NCBI GenBank assembly: GCA_037102815.1
Contig: BTPP01000003.1
Coordinates: 1,984,001 to 2,048,000 of the forward strand
Reading direction: 5' to 3'
Source: Neurospora intermedia
Taxonomy: Eukaryota; Ascomycota; Sordariomycetes; Sordariales; Sordariaceae
DNA: 64,000 nucleotides
Part shown: positions 11,823 to 23,312 of the stretch, in pieces
How positions within the stretch are numbered: position 1 is the first letter of the stretch
How the letters are laid out: the number at the start of each line of letters is the position of its first letter
Translations under genes and position numbers: made by a program
Notes under the pieces: generated by a model
Databases searched by the model: none
The model's input: only the letters and a program-made list of their open reading frames with translations
Told to the model about the DNA's origin: nothing

Positions 11823-12300
11823 AATGCTGGTTGCGCGGTTCAGATGTGGTCGGGTTGATGATGGCTTGGCCGAGCGAGTTTTGAGAATCTGGTTTGGTGG
11901 CTGTCTATTACGGGCATCGATGTCGCGCCCGTGATCCAAGTGTGTAGAGGACGATGAACAAAAGAAATGGAATTCGTTACAAGGTCAAGACGAAACTGAA
12001 GGTTCCCCGAGGCCTAATGTGGATCGCTTGTTGGATATGGTACCGAGTTGGCGGCGAGTTTAGTTGTCCTGACACCACCGATACTGGTTTTCCCCGGCAT
12101 CATCCATCATCCATGGTCCAAAAAACGTCAGCGAGTTCGGCCTTGCCCCTCGTGGTTCTTCAGGCGTGCCCCGCGGCGCCGATGCGCTTTACTAGTCTCA
12201 GATTCAGACCCACTTGACCTCCAAGACCCACCCCACGCCCTGAAAGGACACTCAGTATTATCATATGTGATAAATTTATAACACAGACAGCACGGTTGAT
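11823..12300. other. Glutaredoxin upstream region ending at the first AT-rich block
   Basis: Ordinary-GC DNA up to about 12,230. Composition then drops within roughly 100 bp to AT-rich, TpA-rich sequence with stops in every frame. No gene is seen. Confidence 0.5.
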
Positions 12301-13545
12301 ACGGGTGCTAGCAGTATAGCTTGATTGAAGCTTAATAAACAAGAAAAAGTAAACTTAAAATACAAATCTACTAGCATTCAGAGGTTTCTACTAGAGTTAC
12401 AAACTCAATACTACTATAACTTATAATAGTTTTAATTTTCAAGGTTAAAGTTTATAATCTAAACGCTAGCCTAATAGTATTATTCTCCTTCTTTTCTTCT
12501 TTCCTACCTTATATTATAGGCCTATAAGAGTAATGTATAGCGAGCAGTTATATAATAGTTGAAATACTATATTTAATAAAGAGAGTAAGGGAGAATAGAT
12601 TGTACTAGAAGGGTATAGTCTAGAGAAGGTTTTATACAGGGCGCTAAGACTGTACGAGTTATACAAATATCTTAATCTAGCTAACTAGAAGGTTTATATT
12701 TTTATTAATATAGTTAATTTTAGCTAGGCAAAGTTAAACTATATTTCTTAAGTACTAGCCCTATAATACTTTATTACGCTATTATAGAGTAACCGTACTA
12801 TAATTTTGAGTATATATAGTACATTCAATTCTTCTATTCTAAATAGAATTATAGTCCATCTTGTACCTTTCAGTAGAGGCTTGGTATAATAGTGTTAGCA
12901 TTATACGCTTAACTCTATAATATACGTAAAGGTATATTATATAAGTAATAATAAAAGGGGATTATAAAATGAGTTGAAATATATAATAGTTTTTGTATTT
13001 TAATTATATTTGTTATGGGGCATTCTTGGTGGATACCTGTATGCTTTATTTTGTTATAGTAACTACTTACTCAAGCGTATAGTCTATTATATAAGAGTGC
13101 TCGTTCCGTTAACTACTATTAAGGTTGACGGATTATTAATTAATATCATACTAACCTTATATTTATCTTGCTTACACTCAGTAAAGTCGTGTGCGAGGTT
13201 CCAGGTTGAGGCTCGCGACAGCTCTTATTTGTAGCTTCCTTTAATAAGACTATTGTTAATCGTTACGTACTATTACTCTATTTAGCAACCAGTTGCTTAC
13301 TTTATTATTTTCTATTGCCATTACTTGTAAAGCACTTCTTTACGTAATAATACTATAAGTTATATTATCCAAAGATTTATTTTTACTTATAAAAGCTTAC
13401 CTAATAACTCTATATATTAGAGAAACTTGATTAAGAAATAGCTTTCAATGAAATATTCCTATTTAGAAGATAATAATATAGTATTTATTATTTACTATAT
13501 ATATAATAGACGTTGCTGGAGCTAAACCTATAATTGAAACGCCCA
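12300..13545. other. AT-rich, RIP-like DNA without a recognisable gene
   Basis: Very low GC, dominated by TpA steps, with all frames full of stops. I could not assign it to a family. The open frame at 13010-13234 is short and has no motif. Confidence 0.5.
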
Positions 13546-14285
13546 TTCCTTCACAGATTCGTTATCGGGCCTAAAAATTATAGCAGAAATCCACACTAGA
13601 GGTCGTAGTGCTATAGGCCTACTTTGAAGCAAGGAAGGAGCGGCGGTTTTATCTATAGCGGTCTAAATACCATTAATTACGGAGCCCCAAATCCGGAAAA
13701 GGAAATTCGAGACATTTGCCAAACTCGAGGCCCGTGCTTTCAGTTGCAAAAAGCCACTTTTTCCTTTGCAATTGAAATTGCTCCTCAACCATTACGTGTA
13801 TTAGAGTGAATAGAGTATTAAAATAACGAAAAAAATAAGGCGGTCATTTTGGTACCGGTTGCACTGTAGTACATACTCTAATTTTTGAGAAAGAAGCAAA
13901 AGAAGATAAAAAGAAAGATTTTGGTTGTAATCGCGCCTTCAACCCTAGGATTTCGGGAGGGGGTTAGGGTTAGGGCTGAAAGTTGAAAATCGAAAATTCG
14001 GAAAAGAAAAAAATGAAAAGAAAAATTTTCAAATTTTTGTATTTGAGTTTTTTTGCTTTTTTTTTTTTTGTTTCTTTTTTCTTTTTTCTTTTTTCATTTA
14101 GCTTTTTAATAATATAGGTAAAGAAAAAAGCATCCCTTTTCAATAATTTAGGTTAGTTACTCAATAAGCTTAGTAGTTTAATGGTTATTATATTCCTCTA
14201 ATATTATAGAGGTCGTCTGTTCAATCCAGCTTAAAGTTAAGTTTTTATTCTAGAATAAAAAAAAAACTTCTTCAAAAGTAATAGT
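13545..14285 (+). repeat. Composite repeat R, copy 1
   Basis: Diverged counterpart, in opposite orientation, of the block at 40,725-41,590. Shared landmarks occur in the same order: an ACTTTTTCCTTTGCAA stretch near 13,755, GGCGGTCATTTT at 13,839-13,850, a telomere-like GGGTTAGGGTTAGGG at 13,961-13,975, the GAAAGTTG-AAAT run after it, a long T/A-rich tract, then a tRNA-like module at about 14,157-14,240. Differences between the copies are mostly C/T and G/A, as RIP would produce. No coding capacity is apparent. The outer ends are estimated from where similarity fades. Confidence 0.6.
14157..14240 (+). other. tRNA-like module inside repeat R (copy 1)
   Basis: Contains TAGTTTAATGGTTA, a good match to a Pol III A box, then a stem CCTCT/AGAGG, then GTTCAATCC resembling a B box. 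The matching module in copy 2 has TAGCTTAATAGTTA and GTTCAGTTC at the same spacing and is followed by a long T run on its own strand. The acceptor and T stems do not fold cleanly, so I do not call a functional tRNA. It could be a tRNA-derived SINE head or a decayed nuclear or mitochondrial tRNA copy. Confidence 0.35.
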
Positions 14286-14449
14286 TAATATTAATTTAAA
14301 AATTAATAAAATGATTTAAAATAGAAATTCTTTTATATATTATTTTAATAAAAAGGAAATTTTAGAAGATCTCTTTTTTATATTAGTAAAAGGAAGTAAA
14401 TTCTTATATACTAATAAAAATTCACTTTTTATAGAAAATATTAGTATTA

Positions 14450-14640
14450 GAGTTAGTTAGGGTTAAGGTTAGCTAGGGTTAGGGTTAGTTAGGGTTAGGG
14501 TTAGCTAGGGTTAGGGTTAGGTCAGGGGGTGCAGGGGGCCGGCGGGAGGCCCCCCCTTGTGAATAGTTTCTTTACTTTACTAGAATATTAGGATTAGGGT
14601 TAGTAGCCGAGGGTGCAGGGGGCCGGCGAGGCTCCCGTAT
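14450..14640 (+). repeat. Interstitial telomere-like array with a duplicated GC-rich unit
   Basis: About ten TTAGGG-type units occur between 14,455 and 14,520, many as alternating TTAGCTAGGG and TTAGGG. They run into GGTGCAGGGGGCCGGCG. A second, shorter TTAGGG run at about 14,590 is again followed by the same GC-rich unit (~14,609-14,635). The GC-rich units stand out sharply from the AT-rich surroundings and appear untouched by RIP. Confidence 0.7.
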
Positions 14641-15449
14641 ATAAAAAGTATTATTTAATATTAGAAGAATACTTTAGAGTATTTTTTAGTAATTTAAAGT
14701 AGGATAAAAAATATTATTTAATTTAAATTTTTATTTAATTTAGATTTTTAAAACCTTTTATTACTTTAAAGTAGGGTAAATATATAGGCGTTTTACTGTC
14801 TTCGTTGGCTACATTAGGCTCCGGCCAAGGAACGACTATTTTTAAAAATTACGATCTCTACTCTCTAATGTATAATATAACATAATTATTATAATAATTC
14901 TATAGTACATTCTACTACTAAACGTATATACTTTTAAATAATTTTGTTCGAAGGCCTTTTTCGTAGCCGACTATATCCTAGAAGGAAAAACCGTGAGGAT
15001 GGAAGAAAAGAAAGAAATAGTCTTTTTCTTCTTCGTGGAAAAAGATGGAGACTTCGTTAGAAATCCGAAGTTCTTCAGCCATAGGTGGGTAGAGGAGTTA
15101 AAGACGAGTAGAACGGTATGCAGTTTGTATATATAGCCTTTATATTGGTAAAGATATAGAAGAGTAACTATATAGAAGAAAAGAAAGAAGGCTTCTTTCT
15201 TGAGGAAAGGCTTCCTTCTTATAGACTTTCTGAGCCAACCGGTTGTCCTACGGACTGGCCAATTTCGTCATCAAATTCGTTGGCTTCTGGAGATTCCGGA
15301 AACGGTCTGTTTGTTTGTATTTGTTGAAGAATGGCCGAGTAATAGGAATTCCAAAGTCCTTTATTTTTCCTAGGCCGTTTTCGGAAGCTGGGCATCCTTA
15401 GGCTTTCTTTTCTTTCTGGGCCGCTTTCTGGAGCTGGGCATTCCTAGGC

Positions 15450-15533
15450 TTCTAGAAGCCACTGCTAGAAGCCACTTCTAGAAGCCACTTCTGGAAGCCA
15501 CTTCTGGAAGCCACTTCTGGAAGCCAATAGTAC
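15450..15533 (+). repeat. 15-bp tandem repeat
   Basis: Five to six head-to-tail copies of a unit close to CTTCTGGAAGCCACT; early copies read CTAGAAG and later copies CTGGAAG. Each unit contains the small palindrome CTTCTRGAAG. It is directly followed by two copies of a 16-17-bp unit (AGTACAGAGCCTCAAC). Confidence 0.8.
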
Positions 15534-15995
15534 AGAGCCTCAACGACCAGTACAGAGCCTCAACTACCCTCTACGAGGGTTAGGGTTATATACTGGAATT
15601 TCAACCACGTATATGAAAGATCGAATAAAATTAATAAAAATCAACGAGAAATACTAGGTATATATATATAGTATATATTACCCATATATTATTGCTTATA
15701 CCCGTAAGGTATAAGATAGACCCGTAAATCCGTTATATATATCTAATATTATATAATATATATAGTAAGCCTAATAAATTTCTACTATAAATAAACAATA
15801 GAAATTTCTTTTTATTTTAAAAATACTAGCTGTTTTCTTTCTTAATACTCTTAGGAAATATATACTAATGTAATAAAACTATTAAGAAAGTTTTATAAAA
15901 TGTAGTTCTAGGTATTAATAATTATCTTTTTAGTTGTAATAGCGCGGCTCAGCCGCTAGTCATTCTAGTTATTCCGGTTATTCACGTCGTTCGTA

Positions 15996-16133
15996 CAGTG
16001 GCCCTAACGGACTCATTACAAGGTTCTTAGTAGTATATAGGATTTATAACCTTCGTACTATAAATCCATCTTTGTATTTTAGTTCTCCTTTTTTTCTTTA
16101 TCTTTTAATCTTTATTCAATAGTAGGGCCACTG
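15996..16133. mobile_element. Candidate MITE with CAGTGGCCCTA terminal inverted repeats
   Basis: CAGTGGCCCTA at 15,996-16,006 is exactly inverted as TAGGGCCACTG at 16,123-16,133, enclosing a 138-bp element. The flanks TCGTA (left) and TCGCA (right) could be a 5-bp target duplication with one transition. No coding. Superfamily undetermined; CAGTG ends occur in both hAT and CACTA elements. Confidence 0.4.
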
Positions 16134-16999
16134 TCGCATTATCGCATTCCACCCTTCTATTCACCGTAATATTAGTTTCATATTTATCTCCTTATATCCT
16201 ATAGAAAAATGAAACAGTTAAGAGTCTTTCTTTAATATACTTTCCAATTTACTACTTAAATATATTATAGTATTATAATTAAGGATATTATAAATACTTT
16301 GTATATTTAACATTTCTGCTAACAAAATCCTATATTCTATAATATTAAAACTTACATTTTTATAGCCTTGAAAATCTCCTTGAATGTTCTTCTTTCTATT
16401 TAAAAATGCTTACGTACTTGAACTTATATAGTTTTTATTTAGACTTCTTTAAAAGAATTTAATACGATACTAATAGCTGAGAACACTATTTCTATTCTCA
16501 ATTACTGTTTTAGTATTTTACTAAACTTAATATTTTTTAAAACTCTTTAATTTTGAGTTAATTCTAGTATACCCTTTTCAGGAAAACTTTATTTACTTAA
16601 AATTATTTTGAACTATATAAATTTTTTATTAGAATATTACTAAAGCTTTCGATTTCAATTAGCAATCAATAAAGTTATAAGAGGTTAAAAGTAAAGACAT
16701 TAAATAGATATGTAGTTAATATAGATATATAAGGGTAAAAGAATACTACTATGGTAAGATAGGTAAGTTAAACCTATAGATTAGGTCACTAGATACACAG
16801 TACTTATGAAGCTTTGGCTTTAGTAGTTAGTAGAAAATATTTAATAAGAAGATAAGACTTTACCTTACAACCGCAGTATTTTTTAAATATTACTATACTT
16901 CTACATAGATATAACTTGCTAGTATAGTTTTTGGCAGTAGCAAGAAACCTTGATTTTCCTACAAGAAACACTCCGTTTGGCTGCTATTTAGCCTCTATT

Positions 17000-17678
17000 T
17001 CTTGTAGAGTTAAGGTACCAAGCTAACAAGTTACATCCATGCAGAGATGTAGGTGTCTAATCAGATCGGCACGTTATTTCCGCACCGCTCTATTCTGTTA
17101 TACATCCCCTCCTGCACATTAGGGCGCTTCGCTAGGTAAGAGGTACCCACTAGCCCACTAACTCTGGCTTGGATGCTCTTGGCGGGTTTGGATCGCTGTC
17201 ACGCCGACTGACTCAGCCCAAGCAAGCTCAGGGCTCCCATTCCCAGTCGCTGTATAGTTCAGTGTCAGGTTGACCTAGGTGTCAGAGTTGTCAGGGGGGG
17301 AGGGGGTAGTTGTCCGCGGATTGGAACGTAAAGCGGCTACCTAGGTAGGTAGGTACCTTGACGGGTCCATACTCCATGCAGTGAGTGGTTGAGTACCGTG
17401 CACTGGCGTCTCTCCTTGCTGCCAGCCATGATCATCCCATCCGCCCCAGTTCCCGAGTATTTATTCCCCTTGTCGCTCTCGTAGTCAAACGCCGTCTTAC
17501 CGCCTCATATCCATTCTCCGTTCATCTGCCCGTCATTTTTGACAAGTGCCGTCTCTGTGTCCGTCCCTGGCCACCCGACATATACACTATATACACTATA
17601 CACCTACCAGGAAAACCGTGACACCTACCTACTTCTACGTGCCCGAAGTGTCTACCATCAGCCCACGCATCAACAAAC
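17000..17678 (+). promoter_or_regulatory. Upstream region of the CYSTM-like gene
   Basis: GC rises to ordinary levels near 17,000. A GGTAGGTAGGTACC microsatellite lies at ~17,340 and a C/T-rich leader runs from ~17,400 to 17,660. The overlapping open frames here are chance or 5'-leader frames. Confidence 0.45.
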
Positions 17679-18061
17679 ATGTCGGCTCAGCAATACTACC
17701 AACAAGGCCCCCCTCCTCAAGGATATGGACCGCCGCCTCATCAGGAAGGATATCCCCAATACCCTCAGCAGGTGAGTTTGGAGTTCCCGGCGGCGTTCCT
17801 CACCGACCACACAAGCCCGCTACCTCAAACCGCAGAAACTAACTCGGTGATCGGTTGCAGTCTTATGGTCAGCCTCCCCCACAAGGGTATTACCCTCCGC
17901 AAGGTCAGATGCAATACCAACAGCAGCCTCCTCCTCAGCAGAGCGGTGGTGGGGACGGATGCTTCAAAGGGTGCATGGCGGCTCTCTGTTGCTGCTTCGT
18001 GGGCGCCGAATGCTGCGAATGCTGCGCTGACTGCTGCGAATGCTGCGCTGAGTGCTGTTGA
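17679..18061 (+). CDS. Gln/Pro-rich, cysteine-rich CYSTM-like membrane-tail protein
   Basis: Two exons, 17679-17771 and 17861-18061 (89-bp phase-0 intron), give 97 residues. Residues 1-~55 are low-complexity Gln/Pro/Tyr/Gly repeats (QGYGPPP, QGYYPPQGQ). The tail is GCFKGCMAALCCCFVGAECC followed by more CC pairs, 14 cysteines in about 34 residues. This layout (PQ-rich head, short hydrophobic Cys-rich C-terminus) is that of CYSTM proteins: small tail-anchored proteins of eukaryotes linked to stress and metal tolerance and often palmitoylated. Membrane attachment is inferred from the family; the core MAALCCCFVGA is short. It is the only gene in a ~1.4-kb island between two RIP-like blocks, and its third-position GC looks normal, so it has escaped RIP. 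Specific role unknown. Confidence 0.82.
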
Positions 18062-18430
18062 TATAGTGAGGATAAGCATCACGATCTCGACGGTTGAAGG
18101 TGGATGTTGGTGGATCTGAACACAAGCCTTTGAGAATTATTCTTGGAGCAACACGGGCGCAATGCATGCGGAACCCAATACACATGCGCACAATATAGGC
18201 ACCCAAGTACACGACATAGATGGCCGCAAGCTTCGTCAGCTGGATTGGCAAAGGCAAATGCAATGAACTGTCTGTTAATGGACGGCAGCATCCTCGTTTG
18301 ATAGTCAATCACATCTTTAGTTGGGAAAAGGGTTAAGGGGCGTTGTGGATATGCGCACACAGGGTAATGATTAGCAATCACCTCGGTTTCTTACCAAGAG
18401 GCATCGGAGGGGAAGGGGAGGCTTGACTTG
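18062..18430. other. 3' flank of the CYSTM-like gene
   Basis: Ordinary-GC DNA without a gene, ending at an abrupt shift to AT-rich sequence near 18,430. Confidence 0.5.
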
Positions 18431-18850
18431 TAGTTTTATACTAATATCTAAGAATGATTACAACATAACTAAAGGTCTTTTGTAGTCTTTATTAAATTGT
18501 ATTATTGTTGGACTATTGTAGTTTAAGTATAATAAAGATGTGTTTGTTAGTAATACCCAACAGTTCTTGGTCTTACTTTCTACTATATTAACTCGAAATG
18601 AATTTTATATTAAAATAAGGTCGCAGATAATTTAATACTAATAAGAAAGTTGTATAATTAATTATAATATTACTTTTACTATAAATTTATAATTTATTAT
18701 ACTAACCTTTAAATATTATATAATAAATAATGTTATTTTTTAGAAACTTTTAGGTTGTAATATAAGATTCTATAAGAGTTTTGTTTATACTAGAAGGAGT
18801 TCTAAGCAACTAATAATTATAATTTGTTATTATTACTCTTTGTATAATAA
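18430..18850. other. AT-rich spacer
   Basis: TpA-rich, stops in all frames, no family recognised. Confidence 0.4.
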
Positions 18851-18854
18851 CTAT

Positions 18855-20700
18855 ATATATAGTCCGCCTAGTGGGTATGCGGTGCTGCTTTATTTGTAGT
18901 CGGTAGGAAAAACCGTACTATAATAGTTGGATAAAAACCCTCCGCTTCGCTATTGTAACGGCGCTATATCGGCTCCGTACCTTCCCGTTTTCCTTCTTCT
19001 CAATATAACTTTACTATTATAACCGAGGCTATAAATTTGTATTATATATATAGCCGTCCCGGCTCCGGCCCGTTGCTGTCCTACCGTCGTTCTTTTTGCT
19101 ATAATTTCCCTATAGTTAGTAGCCTTTTATTCTATCTTTCTTCAATTATATTATTCCGGGTCGCTTAAATCTTTTTATAAAGGAAACTTCGACCTAATTT
19201 CCTCCTTCCTTCCCTTCTTTCCTTTTTATACTATATTATTACTCCTACTACATTATATCCATTTTATTACCGAGTCCGCTACTACTTTATATTTATATTT
19301 AACCCAAATTAGTATTTTTATTACTATATTATACTCTATAAGAAACCTCTTAGTATTATTATAAAGATATTTACTTCGAAAGTAGCGAAGGTTATAACCC
19401 CCCCTTAACAATTCGAAGGGTAGTATTATTTCGGATATTATAGTTTCTAATACTAGCCTTAGTATTTCGGTATATAATATTATTATCAAGCCTATTACCC
19501 TCAAGAAAGTTTGAAAGTACATATTAAAAGAAACGTTAGAAAAGAAGGGCGCTATTATAGTATATTTCCAGCCTTCTAAATATTATAAATAGTATAATAC
19601 TTATACTTATAGGTTCCAATATATTCCTTTATTAATTTACTAGGATTTAGGCGCCTTTAGAATTATTTTCGATTAAGTTTAATACTTTTAAAATCCCTAT
19701 AAGTCTCTATTCTATTACTATAGTATTCTTATTTCTAATTTGTAAAGTAGTTTATTCTAGCGCTCTTTATTATAAATATTATTTATAGAAGAGAACCGAA
19801 GAGTATTTAAATATTAAATTTACTTCCCTAGTACGTACCTTTATTGAAGCTGCTACAGCTTTTTATTGTTATAATGTTACTAAGGGTAATGTTAAGGTTT
19901 TTGTCAGTAAGGTATAAATTGTAGTTATTATATAGATTGCGGCGGATTACGCCGGCGCTAAGCTTTTTTCTATTGGTAACTTCCTAGCTTCGGATTTAAT
20001 AATAGCGGTTGAGTTTCCGGTTAAAAAGAGAAAGTTCTTTTATACTATTATTAATACCTCGACAGATCTTACTATATTTTATAATAATATTATTATAATT
20101 CGTCTCTATATTATAAAGGTCGAGGAAATTGTCCGCCTTCTTTCTCGTAAGGTTAATATAACTATTATTAATATTATACGTATTAGCGAAGGAGTAATAG
20201 TAATTTATACTAAGTAAAATAACTTTAATAACTACTTCTCTACTATAAATACCCTGTATTATTTCTATATTGATTCTTCTACTAACCGTCTTTATATAAT
20301 TTATTAGTATCGAATTAATTATCCGTAATATTTATAATCGTATTTTAATTATAGGTTCAATTAACAATTCTTCTTCTATTTGGCCCCGCTATAATATAAA
20401 GACGGTACTTACTAGTATTATTCCCGAGGATTTAAATAAGAATAATAATAGAGGCTCCAATTTGGAAAATAATTATAGTTCCGAGAAGGTTTATACTCGT
20501 AGCGACGAGGACGTAGTATCGGATAATAATAATATAGAGTAGTTGATACCCCGATTTCTCTAGTCTAATTATAGTTTAGTTTTCTTCCGGGGTCGCCTTC
20601 GATACGTCTGGTATGCGTCTGGTCGGCTTCCTGTCGGTTCTAATACGGTCCCGTGCCGGTTAGGTAGCTACTAGTTTGATTATAATTAAAATACTTGATA
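18855..20700 (+). mobile_element. Repeat family E1, plus-strand copy
   Basis: Extends in homology, as an inverted copy, to 31,705-29,850. The left end has a GC-richer leader (GTAGTCGGTAGGAAAAACCG, then GGATAAAAACCCTCCGC). The same phrasing, GAAAACCG followed by GAATAAAAACCTCC, occurs at the head of family F, so both may be 5' leaders of related retroposons. Downstream is a decayed coding segment; in the plus frame near 20,000 one reads AVEFPVKKRKFF and, in the other copy, IEFPIKKKKFA. No domain is recognised. ORF1 of a LINE is one possibility. Confidence 0.5.
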
Positions 20701-20929
20701 TCTAATATAGTTCTTGTATAGTAGGTATAGGTGTAATGTAAATTGTATATTGAAAAGGTTTTATAAGGAGAGAAAGGATCTATATATATAGAGGAAAGTA
20801 CGAGCTACATTCTTATACTAGTAGACGCGCGCCGTAGTTAAGGGTTTTAATAATTATATATATTTAAAAGACTTTTAAACCTAGTCTTCTAGGCAGTAAC
20901 TTTATAATATTACCCCCTACTAGTCTAAA

Positions 20930-22270
20930 GCCCCACCTTATAATTCGCTGGCGGCCCTACTTTAATATAGTTAATTTAATAGTTACAATTCTACCCTCCT
21001 TCCTTCTCTTCCTTTCTTTAATAATAATAATAATAATAATAATAATCTGATATTACTATTCCTTCTTCTACTACCCTATTATTATTACTATACGCTCCTT
21101 CTTATAAATTTTACGCTTTCCTTTAATCGAACCTAAATTTTTAGTCGCGCCTTCCTTAATTTAATACCTACTAATACTTTTACAATCAAAAGTGATAAAA
21201 TAATTATTATATCCTTCCCTACTACCCTCTATATATTTAATAATAATGCCTACTACGGCCGTCCGCCCGGTTCGAAAAATGATATACTTTCTTTTACTTA
21301 TATTTATAAATTAGAAGGTACTATCCGTAAGGGTTAGGCTACGGCCGTCCAAATTTAAGAGGCGGCTTCTATTATTACTATTATTCTCCGTACCCTTAAG
21401 GCTAAAGAGGAGGCTTATTATACCACTAATATTAACTTTATTATAGAGACCGAAGCCCTATTAAGGGCTATCAAATTCGTAAATTTCCTTTTTTTTTTGT
21501 TATATTATTCCTTCCTATTAACTTTAATAATTTTGAATATAGGGTAACTACGAATCTACCTTTACCAACAAACCGATTTATTATTTTTACGCCTTAATAA
21601 ACTAGAATACATCCGCTCTTCAGCGGGCTATATTTATTTAAAATATACTTATATTTGTTATATTTATACTCTAGCCCCTAATTATTTATTATTAGCTATC
21701 AGCGTTTAGAAGGTATTGTATAATAAAGAGTACGAAAGTATTTAGGCTATTTAAGAGAATAATATTAAATATATTAAATATTCGTAGGCTATCCGTTGTA
21801 TTTAAACCGTACGTACTACTATTTGGCAGTTCACCTAGATATATACTACCCTTAAGAACAAGGGTTATACTTACGTTTTCTAATATATATTACCTATTCT
21901 TTTTTTTATAAATATTAGGTGTAAATTCTAACTATATTTAGGGAGACCCTTAATACTATCATTGATAACCGTACTATAAGCGTTGGTATTACAGCCTTCG
22001 AAGCCCTAGAGAATCGCCTAAACTTTATTAAAATCTTATTAAACCGTTTAATTAGCTTTATTACTGCTACTTTTAGTACGGAAAGTAAGGAGGGAGGTAA
22101 GAAAGAGGCGGTAAAGGAGGCGGAGGAGGAGGAGGAGGAGGGTAATAGTAATAGGGAGGAAAATATTAAAATGGAGAATAATATTAATATTCAAACAATT
22201 ACCCGTATTACTACTCTTATTTATAGGCCCGAGGCCGTTGATAGGTTAGTAGTAAACATTAATTAAGTAG
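20930..22270 (+). pseudogene. Decayed coding-like segment, unidentified
   Basis: Plus-strand frames give stretches of plausible protein between frequent stops: a Ser/Pro-rich start, then NAYYGRPPGSKND near 21,250, and an acidic run KEAVKEAEEEEEEGNSN at ~22,100-22,150. An AAT microsatellite lies at ~21,030-21,060. No family is recognised. It may be the continuation of E1 or a separate RIP-damaged gene. Confidence 0.3.
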
Positions 22271-22854
22271 TAACTATAGCCTCTTTTTACCTTCTAAAAT
22301 GAAGATCCTACTTTCGGGTATATATTTCTCGCTATTTTACTATCTCCTATATATAATACTAATATTGGGGTTTATTATTAAATTTAGCGGAATTGAATTT
22401 AATTTTGAAGAGGTCTAGAATTTCCATTTTTCAAAATTCTTTTAGTGATTTCCAAATAATTTTATATAGTTTACATACTTAATTCAAACATCTATAACGA
22501 ACCTACGTTCTATAACTACATTTCTCGTATATAGAGTTTCGTTTACTTCATACTTTTCTTCGCTATTAATTATTATTATTAGGGGTTAGAGGTTAATATA
22601 TTTTTAAATAATGAGAGGAGATTCTTCAATCCTCTTTACTTAATTAATATGAAAGTTTATAAGTTCTTTTATAAGTATATTTAGAGTAATAATATGCGGG
22701 AAAGGGACGTTAGTAATGGTATATTTTATATATAGTTGATCGAACTTCTTTCTTAGCTATATAATTAGGAAGCTTGCTAAATTTAATTAAACTTTATCTC
22801 CTTATTGGAACTTTTTAATTAGGCGCCTTTTCTTATTTGTTTACTATTTTATCT

Positions 22855-23312
22855 CCTACGCAATAGAGGTGGATCCGCGGGATAGAAAGTAAATAGGTAG
22901 AGCGGAGGTAATTATAAACGGAGTAAGGAAGCGGAAAAGCGGGAAGGTAGACGGGGAGATAGGATGGGGAAGCGGGGAGAAGGCGGAAGAAGGAGCGTTA
23001 GGGGGTAAGATAGAGGGGCAGCGAAGGAGGCGGCGCGCTAAATCTAGTTCTATTTCTATTATTCTTATTATTTTGGTATTAGGATAATTTAGTAGTAGGA
23101 GAGACGAAATTAGTTCGCTAGAGTAGTAGGTAAGAACCGTTATAGTTATAAGCAAAGTAGGAATGGTGTAGAGAATTATAATTGAAATAAAGCTGGGGGT
23201 TTTTATTTAGCAGTGCTTAACGCCGTACGGTTTTCCCCTCTAGAGAATTGGAGAAGAGCCCTATACTAATTAGGCGCTATAACTTATAGTATAGGGAATA
23301 AGACTATTATTA
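22855..23312 (-). repeat. Family F, 5'-end fragment (minus)
   Basis: Reverse complement of the first ~450 bp of family F as seen at 31,735 and 63,740, including the segment TTCTCCAATTCTCTAGAGGG, the AAAACCG motif and the C-rich coding start. Relatively little RIP in the distal part (22,855-23,040 keeps many C and G). It abuts a plus-strand F copy head to head. Confidence 0.6.

Larger units (their letters stand above)
14650..17000. repeat. AT-rich block with tandem repeats, otherwise unassigned
   Basis: No gene is visible. A patch of intermediate GC at ~15,230-15,600 holds two diverged ~55-bp units (GGAGCTGGGCAT), then a run of 15-bp units at 15,450-15,533, then CAGTACAGAGCCTCAAC twice. A possible small inverted-repeat element lies at 15,996-16,133. 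The rest is TpA-rich with no recognised family. Confidence 0.5.

Noticed and set aside
11823-11939. N-terminal extension of the glutaredoxin
   Set aside because: It would start at TTG and has no methionine; ATG at 11,822 begins the thioredoxin-like domain directly.
14157-14240. Functional tRNA gene
   Set aside because: The boxes are suggestive, but the acceptor and T stems do not pair; kept only as a tRNA-like module.
15450-15533. CRISPR-like array
   Set aside because: Units are contiguous with no unique spacers, and the organism is a fungus.
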